Assembly (NCBI GenBank): GCA_003242315.1
Contig: QGUY01000006.1
Location: 1-34,091, forward strand
Source: Bacteroidota bacterium
GTDB lineage: Bacteria; Bacteroidota; Bacteroidia; Cytophagales; Cyclobacteriaceae
Direction: 5' to 3'
DNA length: 34,091 nucleotides
Made by a program: the position numbers and the translations under genes. Under the pieces are notes generated by a model that ran no database searches, was not told where the DNA came from, and worked only from the letters and a program-made list of their open reading frames with translations. Within the stretch, counting starts at the first letter, position 1. Each line of letters begins with the position of its first letter. Below, piece by piece: positions 16,303-24,539 of this stretch.

Positions 16303-16698
16303 CTATTTGGAAAGTGGTGAATAAAGGCTCTTCATCAGTTCGTTCTGGGCCTTCATAATCTGGTCCAGCGGCAGGCCCAGATCCTTGTGATACAGCTTAT
16401 AAATGAGCTGCCATTCCTTCTTGTCCATAAAGCCATCAGCGTTGGCGATAATGCACATCCAGGCAATGCAGCGAATCTGCAGGGGCATGTCCAGGCGTTT
16501 AAGGCCCGTAACAATCTCCTTATAGATAGCGTCCGGGCTCTTGCCCTCAAGAGCGGCAACTTCTTTGTTAAACCCGGACTCAGAAAAGCCTTCATGGCGG
16601 ACCATTTGCCGGCCAATAGACATTTCACGCTCACTGGTCTGGGTATCAGCGTGGATCAGAACATAGTAAAGCTTGGCGAGAACCGAAAGGTGCTTCAT
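16303..16698 (-). CDS. TerB-like domain protein
   Basis: A 131-residue all-helical soluble protein. Two acidic loops after helices, HADTQTSEREM and NADGFMDKKEW, about 75 residues apart, resemble the two metal-binding motifs of TerB (tellurite-resistance/stress family). The match is by pattern only. No other ter genes are nearby, so a tellurite role should not be assumed. It is monocistronic, with 526 bp to the next listed gene. Confidence 0.65.
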   Translation of the reverse strand: MKHLSVLAKLYYVLIHADTQTSEREMSIGRQMVRHEGFSESGFNKEVAALEGKSPDAIYKEIVTGLKRLDMPLQIRCIAWMCIIANADGFMDKKEWQLIYKLYHKDLGLPLDQIMKAQNELMKSLYSPLSK

Positions 16699-17075
16699 GG
16701 CAATAGCATGTAATAAATATTATCCTTTTCAAAACAATGCCAGTGTCAAAAACCGGCTAAAAACAAAAAATCAGCCGCAAGGGGTCTGCAGGCAATCCCA
16801 ATTCTGAATCACTATTCCAATTTTGGAAAAGAGTCAGTTCGCCACGAAGTCAGATTTTTGCCCGTTTTTGACAAAAATAAGCTGCGGAAAGGAGATTTCT
16901 TACTGGATAAGAAGATTTGATTCGGCGCTTAGCCAATTACAAAGCCCTGTAATCGAGGGTATTACAATGCAGGTTACATGGTAGCAAAAGGATGCGACAT
17001 CCGTGGTAAGCTTTGTAGAGGTCTCGACGCTACTTTGGGGGTAACAAATCAATTGGGCCGGATGCCAGTTGTCTT
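16699..17075. other. Intergenic stretch with no recognisable gene
   Basis: No coding frame of note. Short stems (ATTACA/TGTAAT near 16936-16953 and GGATG-CGA-CATCC near 16990) are too weak to call an RNA. A TACTTTG at 17031-17037 may be a degenerate -7 element for the small membrane peptide that follows. Confidence 0.4.
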
Positions 17076-17195
17076 ATGAGCCTGCAAACCATCATACTGC
17101 TATCCTGTGCATTTGCGGCAATTGGTTTGGTCGTGTTTATAGTTGGTGTAATCAGTCACCGCAGGAGCCTGGATGAAGGAAAGCATAATGGGTAG
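17076..17195 (+). CDS. Putative 39-residue single-span membrane peptide
   Basis: An ATG at 17076 opens 39 codons ending at TAG 17193-17195: MSLQTIILLSCAF, a hydrophobic core (AAIGLVVFIVGVI), then a basic and polar tail SHRRSLDEGKHNG. This is one clean transmembrane helix with a positively charged inner end. The last codons and the stop lie inside a 13-bp terminator-like hairpin (17179-17210). No family is recognised. Its reality rests on composition and on the matched hairpin, so confidence is moderate. Confidence 0.45.
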   Translation: MSLQTIILLSCAFAAIGLVVFIVGVISHRRSLDEGKHNG

Positions 17196-17210
17196 TGCCA
17201 TTATGCTTTC
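17179..17210. terminator. Hairpin between convergent genes, spanning a stop codon
   Basis: GAAAGCATAATGG (17179-17191) pairs perfectly with CCATTATGCTTTC (17198-17210) around a 6-nt loop. It holds the stop codon of the small peptide and lies 14 bp from the stop of the convergent propeller lipoprotein, so it can end transcription from both sides. Confidence 0.65.
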
Positions 17211-17224
17211 TCACCGGGCTTGAC

Positions 17225-18100
17225 TCACTTCGAGAGCTCGTAAGCAACTACTTTATTGGCGGAAAATGTGGGAACCAGGAGCAGGTTCTGTTCGGGAATG
17301 TATTCTATGTCTGCCGCATTGGCGCCGGCATCGCGGGTATCCAGTAAGAGGTGCTTGCTCCCATCGGCATTAACGAGGTGGACCATACCGTCCCACGTTG
17401 ACACCAGATAGGCACCGTCACCAACAGCCTCGATGCCATCGGGGTGCTCGATACCTTCCGCCTTAACGGTGATTTCCTGGCTTTGCAGGTCGATTGCGTT
17501 AAGCGTGCCGGCTTCCCAGCTCGCCATAAGCAGCGTTCCGCCGTCAGCCAGCAGTCCGTTCGGTCCATTGACGCTGTCCATCCAGACAGTAGCCTCTTCC
17601 CCACTTATCCTGACAATAAATCCGGCATTTGAGTCGCTGACGTATACATCGCCATTCGCCGCTACTGTGACGTCGTTGAGGAATGAGGCGCCCTGAATTG
17701 GATAGGTTTTTACAATCTTTCCGGCGTCGACGTCGATCTCAACGATCCTGTCGATGTCGGTAACGAACAGCCTGTTGCCCCGGATGCCCATTCCTTTGGG
17801 AGCATCGAGACCAGTCACCCAGGCGGCATCCGTCACAGTCCCGTCAAGGCTGACACGCGCGATGGAGCCATTGCCGTCCTTCTCGTCAGGCGTTCCGTTA
17901 ATGTTCGAAACGTACAATACATTTCGCTCCGCGTCGTACAGCACCGACTCACAGGTCGTCAACACTGTGTCGGTCTCCCACTTCTGGGTCAACGCAGGCG
18001 CTGCGGCCTGCTCCGTAACTTCCGCAGTTTCCTTCTTCGTGTTCCGGCAACTTGTCGTCAGGAACACCAGGCCGAAAAGAATAAACAAGAGGTTTTTCAT
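17225..18100 (-). CDS. SMP-30/NHL-like beta-propeller lipoprotein
   Basis: A 291-residue lipoprotein: signal peptide with lipobox TTSC (Cys18), a Thr/Ala/Glu linker to about residue 40, then a six-bladed propeller. Blade-like repeats are visible: VLYVSNINGT, RLFVTDIDRIVEID, GDVYVSDSNAGFIVRIS, TLLMASWEAGTLNAID, YLVSTWDGMVHLV. These match the SMP-30/gluconolactonase-like and NHL class of proteins. Catalytic metal ligands of true gluconolactonases cannot be confirmed by eye, so a binding or scaffold role is equally possible. It is probably anchored in the periplasm or on the cell surface. Confidence 0.8.
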   Translation of the reverse strand: MKNLLFILFGLVFLTTSCRNTKKETAEVTEQAAAPALTQKWETDTVLTTCESVLYDAERNVLYVSNINGTPDEKDGNGSIARVSLDGTVTDAAWVTGLDAPKGMGIRGNRLFVTDIDRIVEIDVDAGKIVKTYPIQGASFLNDVTVAANGDVYVSDSNAGFIVRISGEEATVWMDSVNGPNGLLADGGTLLMASWEAGTLNAIDLQSQEITVKAEGIEHPDGIEAVGDGAYLVSTWDGMVHLVNADGSKHLLLDTRDAGANAADIEYIPEQNLLLVPTFSANKVVAYELSK

Positions 18101-18444
18101 GTGAAATCGTTGGTTATTGGATCAGAGGCACTAAGATACAAAAGGAATTGTGGTACCTCTGTTTGAAAATGCGCGTTGCAACATGTCGTTTACAAAAAAA
18201 ATAACTTATTCCGGGTCTGTAATTTTTTCTACAGGCCGAGGGTAACGCCAAAATCGGGCAGTAAAGTCCCTTTTTAACGCTGGCGCTAGGGGTTTTCACC
18301 TATCGCAATTACAGAAAACTACTAATCGCGTGCCGGTTGACGATAAGACACCTGATTGTGGATGCCGCATGAAATTTCAACCTTGCACATACCGGAATTC
18401 CGGCATGCCGTTTCCTTTCTTACCAACCCTAAAAAGACACTCTC
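18101..18444. other. Divergent intergenic region with a 12-bp palindrome
   Basis: No gene seen in 344 bp. CCGGAATTCCGG at 18392-18403 is self-complementary and lies 41 bp before the ATG of the next gene, a possible operator. CTAAGATA at 18131-18138 (TATCTTAG on the minus strand) is a one-mismatch -7 element for the propeller lipoprotein; the same octamer precedes the minus-strand gene that starts at 15611. Confidence 0.35.
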
Positions 18445-19014
18445 ATGAACGTAAAGGAAGCACAAATCGGCAGTGCTGTCGCATTTCACCGGATAGATAT
18501 CGAACTGCACACCGGCCGCCGGCTTACTTACCTGATCTCCCCGGAGGTGAGGGACTGGATGGAAGAGTGGGTGGCTGCGGGTCCTTTCGACTCCGTCCCA
18601 GCGGCAGACTGCTTCCTGATCTTCTCAGCAGCGCCAGGTCGCACCGTTTTCGTCCGGATGCAAGACATCCGCAAAGTAACCATTCACCGTACCACGACGA
18701 GGGCTATTATCGGCATTACGCCGCGGGGAATGCCCGTACCTCCCGATGTTGGGGCGCCTGTCGTGCTCCGACTCAGGGATTGCGGAAAAACCCTCATTTT
18801 CCATCGGCTGGATCGTAAGCACAGCATGATCGAAATCAACGAAGTAAACCTGTGGCAGCCTTTCTTCTTTAAGTCGGGTTTTCTTCACTTCCAGGAACTG
18901 AATGGAGCGAGTCACTACATTCCCGTGGGGAGTATCACCACGCTTGAGGTCGACAGCCAGCTGGTGACACCCTCAGACCCCTGGCTCATCAAAGGCCAAC
19001 AGCGCGAAGATTAA
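18445..19014 (+). CDS. Hypothetical protein with two similar beta-rich halves
   Basis: A 189-residue soluble protein without signal peptide or membrane segment; I do not recognise the family. The two halves look related: FLIFSAAPGRTVFVRMQDIR followed by KVTI, and FLHFQELNGASHYIPVGSIT followed by TLEV, each a beta-strand pair leading to a position-specific I-x-x-[VL]. This resembles small beta-barrel modules. A monocistronic layout is likely, with 106 bp to the next gene. Confidence 0.65.
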   Translation: MNVKEAQIGSAVAFHRIDIELHTGRRLTYLISPEVRDWMEEWVAAGPFDSVPAADCFLIFSAAPGRTVFVRMQDIRKVTIHRTTTRAIIGITPRGMPVPPDVGAPVVLRLRDCGKTLIFHRLDRKHSMIEINEVNLWQPFFFKSGFLHFQELNGASHYIPVGSITTLEVDSQLVTPSDPWLIKGQQRED

Positions 19015-19120
19015 GGCGCTCCACATTGCTTTCGCAACATTTATCCGTAAATTATGGAACGCCTCCCGGTCACCTGACTACTGTAGTTTGATGGGATCTT
19101 CCATTTAAACTTCATATGTC

Positions 19121-19621
19121 ATGATCGACCAACTCAAAAAGCTTGTGGAGAATTACGCAGGCGATGCAGTCATCCGGAACTCGGAAGTTCCGGATGAAAA
19201 AAACGCTGAAGCCATCGAAGCAATCTCGTCCGGGATTGAAGAAGGACTGCAAAACGAAGTACGGCAGGGAAAGTATGAAGAATTTCTTTCCATGTTTCAA
19301 CAGGGAGGACAGTCGCTATCGGCAAATCCTGCCGTCTCCGGTATCATGAACAACGTTGTCGGGAATCTGTCATCCCGCCTGGGCCTTTCACCTCAGGTGT
19401 CGCAATCCATTGCAGCAAGTCTCATCCCGATGGTGATGAACGGCCTCGTGAGTAAGACCAACGATCCCAACGACAGCGACTTCGATCTGCAGGACATGCT
19501 GCGATCTTTCTCAGGCAAGGAAGGCCTCAACGTGAGCGAACTGCTCGGAAAATTCACAGGCGGATCGAAAGCCGGTGGCGGTGTTGGCGATATGCTCGGA
19601 AAAATGTTCGGCAGCAAGTAG
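19121..19621 (+). CDS. DUF937/YidB-like protein
   Basis: A 166-residue soluble, mostly helical protein. The central segment, with LGLSPQVSQSIAASLIPMVM and then NDPNDSDFDLQDML, matches the DUF937/YidB-like pattern of helical repeats that end in a Gly-rich tail, here GGSKAGGGVGDMLGKMFGSK. Family function is unknown. It ends 16 bp before the stop of the convergent Nif3-like gene, with no clear terminator between. Confidence 0.65.
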   Translation: MIDQLKKLVENYAGDAVIRNSEVPDEKNAEAIEAISSGIEEGLQNEVRQGKYEEFLSMFQQGGQSLSANPAVSGIMNNVVGNLSSRLGLSPQVSQSIAASLIPMVMNGLVSKTNDPNDSDFDLQDMLRSFSGKEGLNVSELLGKFTGGSKAGGGVGDMLGKMFGSK

Positions 19622-19637
19622 CGGCTCCGCGCGAAAG

Positions 19638-20522
19638 TCAACCCAATACCTTAGAATAAGGATCTTCGGATGGAATGTGTGTTACCTTGATGTCGCCAAC
19701 GATCGGTCTCAACCAGGGTGCCACCCATTCCATGCCGGGCTCTTCGCTCAACACATGACCCAACACAATGAGTGAAGTCTTCATACCCATCGCGCGCGCA
19801 TCACGTATGTATTCGGTCGTTTCCCATTCGTTCACTTCGCCGCATATCAGCAAGTCGGGTTTCTCATTTTTCATCATCGCGAGATGAGCCCTTCCACCCC
19901 AGGCGCCTGGCATGATGGCAACTTTTCGACACAAATGCCCAGGTTCTCCAACAACTTTTACAGCGTGAATACCCAAACGTTCCTTTGCCCGACGGACAAT
20001 ATCCTCCAGTCGCATCTCGGGTAGCGTAACCACAACAGACGATTCAACATAATACTGTTCCCACCCCATCCGCTGCAATACACCCATATATACACCATCC
20101 GGACGATGACGATGCAGGTAATCGTGGAATCGCCATACCGCAATGCCGTGCTGACGCAACAGGTCAGTCTTGTATCGGTATACGTCATCGTCTTTAAGAA
20201 ACTCCGTTTCGTCAAGATGATTATAGAATGTCGGCTCGTGCGCGATGATAAAGTTTGAATTAAGGGCAGCGCATTTCTTAATAACATCCACCGTTGCAAA
20301 CATCGTTGTGACGATGCCTTTCACGATCTGGTCGGCACTTCCCGCCTTTAGCGTATCAACAGTTTGCGACAAAGCATCACCGGGAATCTTTGCAATGATG
20401 CGATCAATCACCTGCTGCACGGTAAGCGAAGTCTTTTGTGCCCGCACAGAGAACGGCACTGCCGGCACTAACGCAGCGCCAACCACGGTAGCCATCGTGC
20501 CGATAAATTGTCGGCGATGCAT
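19638..20522 (-). CDS. Tat-exported Nif3-like dinuclear metal protein
   Basis: A Nif3 (NGG1-interacting factor 3/YqfO) fold, usually a hexamer with a two-metal site. Likely ligands in the longer numbering (start 20546) are H103 in FIIAHEPTFYNH, H141/D142 and H145/H147 in FHDYLHRHRPDG, and H264 with E268 in VLGHVLSEE. The second histidine of the usual HH pair is Glu104 here. From ATG 20522 the N-terminus is MHRRQFIGTMATVVGAALVP, a twin-arginine signal ending near VRAQ. Most Nif3 proteins are cytoplasmic, so export after cofactor loading is unusual. Another ATG lies 24 bp upstream at 20546. The function of the family is unresolved. Confidence 0.85.
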   Translation of the reverse strand: MHRRQFIGTMATVVGAALVPAVPFSVRAQKTSLTVQQVIDRIIAKIPGDALSQTVDTLKAGSADQIVKGIVTTMFATVDVIKKCAALNSNFIIAHEPTFYNHLDETEFLKDDDVYRYKTDLLRQHGIAVWRFHDYLHRHRPDGVYMGVLQRMGWEQYYVESSVVVTLPEMRLEDIVRRAKERLGIHAVKVVGEPGHLCRKVAIMPGAWGGRAHLAMMKNEKPDLLICGEVNEWETTEYIRDARAMGMKTSLIVLGHVLSEEPGMEWVAPWLRPIVGDIKVTHIPSEDPYSKVLG

Positions 20523-20743
20523 ACCTATTGAGCTTAATCGATCCATACTGTTATAATGAGTTAAATCTTCGCCTTCCTGGGATGGCTATCAGCAAAATAG
20601 TAACTCCCGGCGAACCGGTTTTACACTTTTCCCTGGCCGGTCGTGAAAGTTTTTGCGGGTTTCCGGACAACCCTGGAGCCATTTTTCCACTAAGGGTTGA
20701 AAACAAGCTTGCACTTTTCGATTTTAGGTAAGGAGAACCCCCA

Positions 20744-22255
20744 ATGAAACGCCACCTCCTAACCGGCCAAACGGTCGCAACCGGGATATGCATTCTCAGC
20801 CTGGTAGGTTTTCTTTTTAGTCCGCTTGCGATCAAAGCTCAGACCTGGTCCATCACTTTCGATGGCGTCGGTACATTTTCATCACCACGTGTTACTGATT
20901 TGAACGGCGACGGGGTTGGCGACGTAATTGTCGGGGCGGGGCGCGAAGAGTTTCAATGGTGCGATTCGGCTGTTGTCGCACTCGACGGGCGAAACGGGCG
21001 CATGCTCTGGAGAGTAAAGTCCATCGATCAGATATTCGGATCAGCATCACTCAAGGATCTTAACGGCGATGGTGTTATGGACGTTGTCATCGGGGGACGT
21101 TCTGCGGAGTTGAAAGCCATCAATGGGGCTACGGGAAAGCTCATATGGAAATTCAACAGGAAGAAAGGCGCCAGGAAGTGGTACAACTTTTACAATCCAC
21201 AGTTCATCAAAGATCAGGATGGCGATGGCATGGAAGACATTCTGGTCTCCAACGGAGGGGATGTACTGGCACCGCCCTATGATCCGAATCGTCCGCCGGG
21301 AAATCTCCTGGTGCTCAGTTCGCGGGATGGCTCATTGCTGGCAAAGGCTCAGATGCCTGATGGGAAAGAAACCTATATGTCGGTGGCTGCTCTTCCTTTA
21401 CCCGACTCCGACGATTATCTGATTGCATTTGGCACAGGCGGTGAAACCATCGGAGGGAACCTGTTCGTCTGCAAGCTGTCGGATGTGTTGCGCGGCGACC
21501 TTTCAGGCGCCCTTCACCTTGATTCGAGCGCGACAAAAGGCTACATCGGTCCACCCGTCTGGATTGACATTAACGGCGACGGCCATCATGATCTTGTCGC
21601 TAACGCGGTCGAGGGAAAGTTGCTGGCTTTTGATGGCGTGACGTTCAAACCGCTATGGTCAGTCAAGGTCCCCAACACAGAGGCGTATAGTTCTATAGCA
21701 CCCGGTTATTTCACAGGCGATGACGTACCGGATTTCTTTGTATCATATGCTATCGGGGTATGGCCTAACCTCGATTGGAGCAAACAGATTATGGTCAACG
21801 GCGCGAATGGCAAGATAGAATATATCGACTCGCTCGGATATTACCAGACCAGTACCCCAGTGGTTATAGACGTCGACGGCGACGGATATGAAGAAGCGAT
21901 CTTAAGCGTCAACAGTCATGTGTATGATGAATTCAATCGGAGAACGCTTCAGAATCTCCTCGTTGTAATCGATTTCAGAACCAAAAGCGTTACCCAACTT
22001 ACGGAAAGGGCTATTGGGGCCAATATCTCATCCACGCCCTGGATTGGCGACATGGACGGCGACGGGATGCTTGATGTGGTGTATTGTCACGGCACCAACC
22101 CGAGAAAATCGTACACCTTTGACGGTATGCGCATCAGCCGTGTTGCAACGGGCATTCCGATACGTTCCCCGATCAAATGGGGATCCTATATGGGCAGTAA
22201 ATATGACGGCATTTATCCGACCTCGGAACCTGCTCCGAGAAAGGTAGCGCAATAG
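20744..22255 (+). CDS. Secreted FG-GAP/VCBS beta-propeller protein
   Basis: A 503-residue exported protein: signal peptide through about residue 32 (LAIKAQ). The mature part is a propeller with at least six calcium-binding loops of the DxNGDGxxD type: DLNGDGVGD, DLNGDGVMD, DQDGDGMED, DINGDGHHD, DVDGDGYEE and DMDGDGMLD, alternating with PQQ-like segments such as DGRNGRMLWRVKS and NGATGKLIWKF. Such proteins are surface or periplasmic binding proteins; no enzyme motif is visible and no T9SS sorting domain is at the C-terminus. AGGAGA 8 bp before the ATG is an unusually good Shine-Dalgarno site for this genome. Confidence 0.82.
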   Translation: MKRHLLTGQTVATGICILSLVGFLFSPLAIKAQTWSITFDGVGTFSSPRVTDLNGDGVGDVIVGAGREEFQWCDSAVVALDGRNGRMLWRVKSIDQIFGSASLKDLNGDGVMDVVIGGRSAELKAINGATGKLIWKFNRKKGARKWYNFYNPQFIKDQDGDGMEDILVSNGGDVLAPPYDPNRPPGNLLVLSSRDGSLLAKAQMPDGKETYMSVAALPLPDSDDYLIAFGTGGETIGGNLFVCKLSDVLRGDLSGALHLDSSATKGYIGPPVWIDINGDGHHDLVANAVEGKLLAFDGVTFKPLWSVKVPNTEAYSSIAPGYFTGDDVPDFFVSYAIGVWPNLDWSKQIMVNGANGKIEYIDSLGYYQTSTPVVIDVDGDGYEEAILSVNSHVYDEFNRRTLQNLLVVIDFRTKSVTQLTERAIGANISSTPWIGDMDGDGMLDVVYCHGTNPRKSYTFDGMRISRVATGIPIRSPIKWGSYMGSKYDGIYPTSEPAPRKVAQ

Positions 22256-22339
22256 GCCACTCAGCCGACCGGTCGAAACGTTTCTGCTGTCGACGAAAAA
22301 TCACTATATTCGATTGATCGTGGAGCCAACACCTTCTTT

Positions 22340-22693
22340 ATGGCCTTTCGGAGCATATTTTTGGCCATTTTCCTGCTGAGTGCATGTACGGACAGGATTT
22401 CCTGTCCCAGAATTACCGTTACCAAGCTAAAAACCACCACCATCCGGCCCGGCCAGATCAAAAGAGGGCCTGAGGAAGAGAAGCTTTCTGCCTCTACGCG
22501 TTATCGCCCATCGGACTTCAAACGCCGGACAGATCTCAAGAAAGCAGAAGATGTGGATGAGTGGGATTGTCCCGAACCCGGGAAGATACAAAAAGTTGCC
22601 CGGGAGCAGAAGAAGCGGATGGAAAAACATCTGAGAGCCGAGGAGAAAAAGCGGAGGGAGTTGGATACGCTTTCAGTATTCCCCGTCCGTTAG
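22340..22693 (+). CDS. Small putative lipoprotein
   Basis: A 117-residue protein with lipobox LLSAC (Cys16), then a Lys/Arg/Glu-rich body: CPRITVTKLKTTT, then DVDEWDCPEPGKIQKVAREQ and a strongly charged helix (KKRMEKHLRAEEKKRRELD). It is probably membrane-anchored in the periplasm with a coiled-coil-like tail. I do not recognise the family. Its stop codon overlaps the stop of the minus-strand gene that follows. Confidence 0.6.
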   Translation: MAFRSIFLAIFLLSACTDRISCPRITVTKLKTTTIRPGQIKRGPEEEKLSASTRYRPSDFKRRTDLKKAEDVDEWDCPEPGKIQKVAREQKKRMEKHLRAEEKKRRELDTLSVFPVR

Positions 22694-22905
22694 TCGATAG
22701 TTGACTCTGTGTCCCTGAGTTCCAGTATTTTTTTTCGCTGATACTCTACGGTCGACTTCATCTTTTCCAGTTTCGACCGTGCGGAATTCAGTTTAGCGCG
22801 AACTTCTTTGAGCTGGTCGTTCTTACGGCGAAGGCGTGTCTGCAGGTCCTCCAGCAACGTGATCAGGTACTCTTTCTCGAACTGTTCAAAATTCACTTTC
22901 TTCAT
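22690..22905 (-). CDS. Small coiled-coil protein
   Basis: A 71-residue, highly charged protein that is almost entirely coiled coil (heptads through LITLLEDLQTRLRRKNDQLK and the following LNSARSKLEKMKSTV). No signal or membrane segment. Convergent with the small lipoprotein, the two reading frames sharing TTAG (22690-22693). No family is recognised; function unknown. Confidence 0.6.
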   Translation of the reverse strand: MKKVNFEQFEKEYLITLLEDLQTRLRRKNDQLKEVRAKLNSARSKLEKMKSTVEYQRKKILELRDTESTID

Positions 22906-23270
22906 CTACCCCCAATATTTCCTTATCGGTGTCAACAAAAATTATCCTCTATGTGTTTCCTGCCTTTCGAAAATCTGTTGACCGAATCCGAGCGAACACC
23001 GTTCAGAGCCGGACTATTTTCACCGTTCCATCTAACGGCACGATACAATGCAGATCAACGAAATAAGCAGTTGAAATGTTATATACTCAGAACATTTTCC
23101 GGACAGACGGGCATTGACTTCCGTTAATGGTGATCAACCCGTCAGCGCACACGATTACGCACATGTTATGTACGCAACCCTCGTACCAGTTATGACTAAC
23201 AAAAGCCAATTTTAGTTGCATCACAAGCCGCAAAAACATGACACTGCAGGACAGTTCCGCACACGATGGC
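22906..23270. other. Intergenic stretch with no recognisable gene
   Basis: No credible coding frame on either strand in about 365 bp between the coiled-coil gene start and the sod terminator. AT-rich patches near 22930-22950 may hold the coiled-coil gene promoter. Confidence 0.4.
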
Positions 23271-23298
23271 AAAAAAGAAGGCATCCTCGCAGATGCCT
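23271..23298 (-). terminator. Intrinsic terminator of the superoxide dismutase gene
   Basis: On the minus strand, AGGCATC pairs with GATGCCT (23292-23298 with 23279-23285) around a 6-nt loop and is followed by TCTTTTTT, 34 bp after the sod stop. Confidence 0.85.
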
Positions 23299-23331
23299 CC
23301 CCAAATTTGGTGATATAAAGTTACTCGCTTC

Positions 23332-23943
23332 TTACTTCGTAGCAGCCGCATAACGCGAGGCTACTTCCTGCCAGTTGATTACGTTCCAGAATGCGGCGAT
23401 ATAGTCCGGCCGACGGTTCTGATAGTTGAGGTAGTATGCATGCTCCCAAACATCGAGGCCGAGTATGGGGGTTCCGCGCGTTTCAGCAACATCCATCAGC
23501 GGGTTATCCTGATTGGGAGTCGACGTAACTGCCAGCTTCTTGTTGCTATCAACGATCAACCATGCCCAACCAGATCCGAAACGGGTAGCTGCAGCATCCG
23601 AGAATTTGGTCTTGAATTCATCGAAGCTTCCGAATGCGCTGTTGATGGCATCAGCCAGGGCTCCGCTCGGTTGGCCTCCACCATCGGGACCCATGATCGT
23701 CCAGAACAAGCTGTGATTGTAGTGACCACCTCCGTTGTTACGAACGGCAGCGGGATATTTTGAAACGTTCCGACAGATCTCCTCTATGCTAAGATTTTCG
23801 GCGTCGGTTCCGGCGATGGCTTTGTTGAGATTGGTTACATAAGCGTTATGGTGTTTGCCATGGTGAATCTCCATGGTTCGGGCGTCAATGTGGGGTTCAA
23901 GTGCGTTGAAGGCATAAGGAAGATTGGGAAGTGTAAAAGCCAT
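23332..23943 (-). CDS. sodA: Superoxide dismutase, Fe/Mn family (Mn-like)
   Basis: A 203-residue cytoplasmic enzyme converting superoxide to hydrogen peroxide and oxygen. The four metal ligands are visible: H27 (EIHHGKHH), H77 (YNHSLFW), D164 and H168 (DVWEHAYY). The residue before the metal-site loop, Gln in STPNQDNPL, favours a manganese or cambialistic enzyme over a strict iron type, by family rule. No signal peptide. It is monocistronic, with its own terminator. Confidence 0.95.
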   Translation of the reverse strand: MAFTLPNLPYAFNALEPHIDARTMEIHHGKHHNAYVTNLNKAIAGTDAENLSIEEICRNVSKYPAAVRNNGGGHYNHSLFWTIMGPDGGGQPSGALADAINSAFGSFDEFKTKFSDAAATRFGSGWAWLIVDSNKKLAVTSTPNQDNPLMDVAETRGTPILGLDVWEHAYYLNYQNRRPDYIAAFWNVINWQEVASRYAAATK

Positions 23944-24077
23944 AGCAAAGTATTTTTTAGTTGAACATGAAAGAAAGACCCGACATCACGGCTGCGCGTC
24001 AGGCTGTCAAATATACAACCATAAAGGAAGGGAGAAAATTCAATCAGGAACGATTGACAGCGATCTCCAGAACTGTG

Positions 24078-24524
24078 TCAACTATTTCTCAGTTGGCGGA
24101 AGAAGGTATCGATGAGGTTCTTGCTTTCTTCAGCCATTATGCCCTTAAGGACTTTTGTTCTGGGATGCAACAGCGGGGCGCCGGTTAACGAATAGCCTCT
24201 CTGAGGATCATTCGCCCCGTAGACCAGCCTGCCAAGCTGTACCCAATATAAGGCCCCTGCACACATCACACAGGGTTCAAGTGTGACGAAAAGGGTACAT
24301 TCGTTGAGGTACTTTGAACCCAGGTAATTCGATGCAGAAGTGACTGCCAACATCTCTGCATGTGCCGTAGCATCGGTAAGTCGTTCGGTCTGGTTATGCG
24401 ACCGGGCGATGATTCGGTTGCCAATTGCGATCACCGCTCCCACCGGGACCTCTCCTGCCTCCAAAGCCTTGCCCGCCTCCTTGAGCGCTTCCTTCATGAA
24501 ATACTGGTCGGTATAGAGGTCCAT
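24078..24524 (-). CDS. tadA: tRNA-specific adenosine deaminase TadA
   Basis: A 148-residue zinc deaminase that converts A34 to inosine in tRNA-Arg(ACG), allowing CGN decoding. The zinc/catalytic motif HAEM (H55, E57) and PCVMC (C85, C88) are intact, with the proton-shuttle Glu57. The length is normal for TadA. It is followed downstream by the sod gene, 134 bp away. General nucleoside deaminases share the fold, but VPVGAVIA and the NDPQRG region fit TadA. Confidence 0.9.
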   Translation of the reverse strand: MDLYTDQYFMKEALKEAGKALEAGEVPVGAVIAIGNRIIARSHNQTERLTDATAHAEMLAVTSASNYLGSKYLNECTLFVTLEPCVMCAGALYWVQLGRLVYGANDPQRGYSLTGAPLLHPRTKVLKGIMAEESKNLIDTFFRQLRNS

Positions 24525-24539
24525 GCCCGTAGCGCTCTA

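Noticed and set aside
16930..17005. Small RNA with ATTACA/TGTAAT and GGATG/CATCC stems
   Set aside because: The stems are 5-6 bp and no promoter-terminator pair frames them.
22266..22275. CGACCGGTCG palindrome after the FG-GAP gene as terminator
   Set aside because: A 10-bp self-complementary site has no loop and no following T-run.
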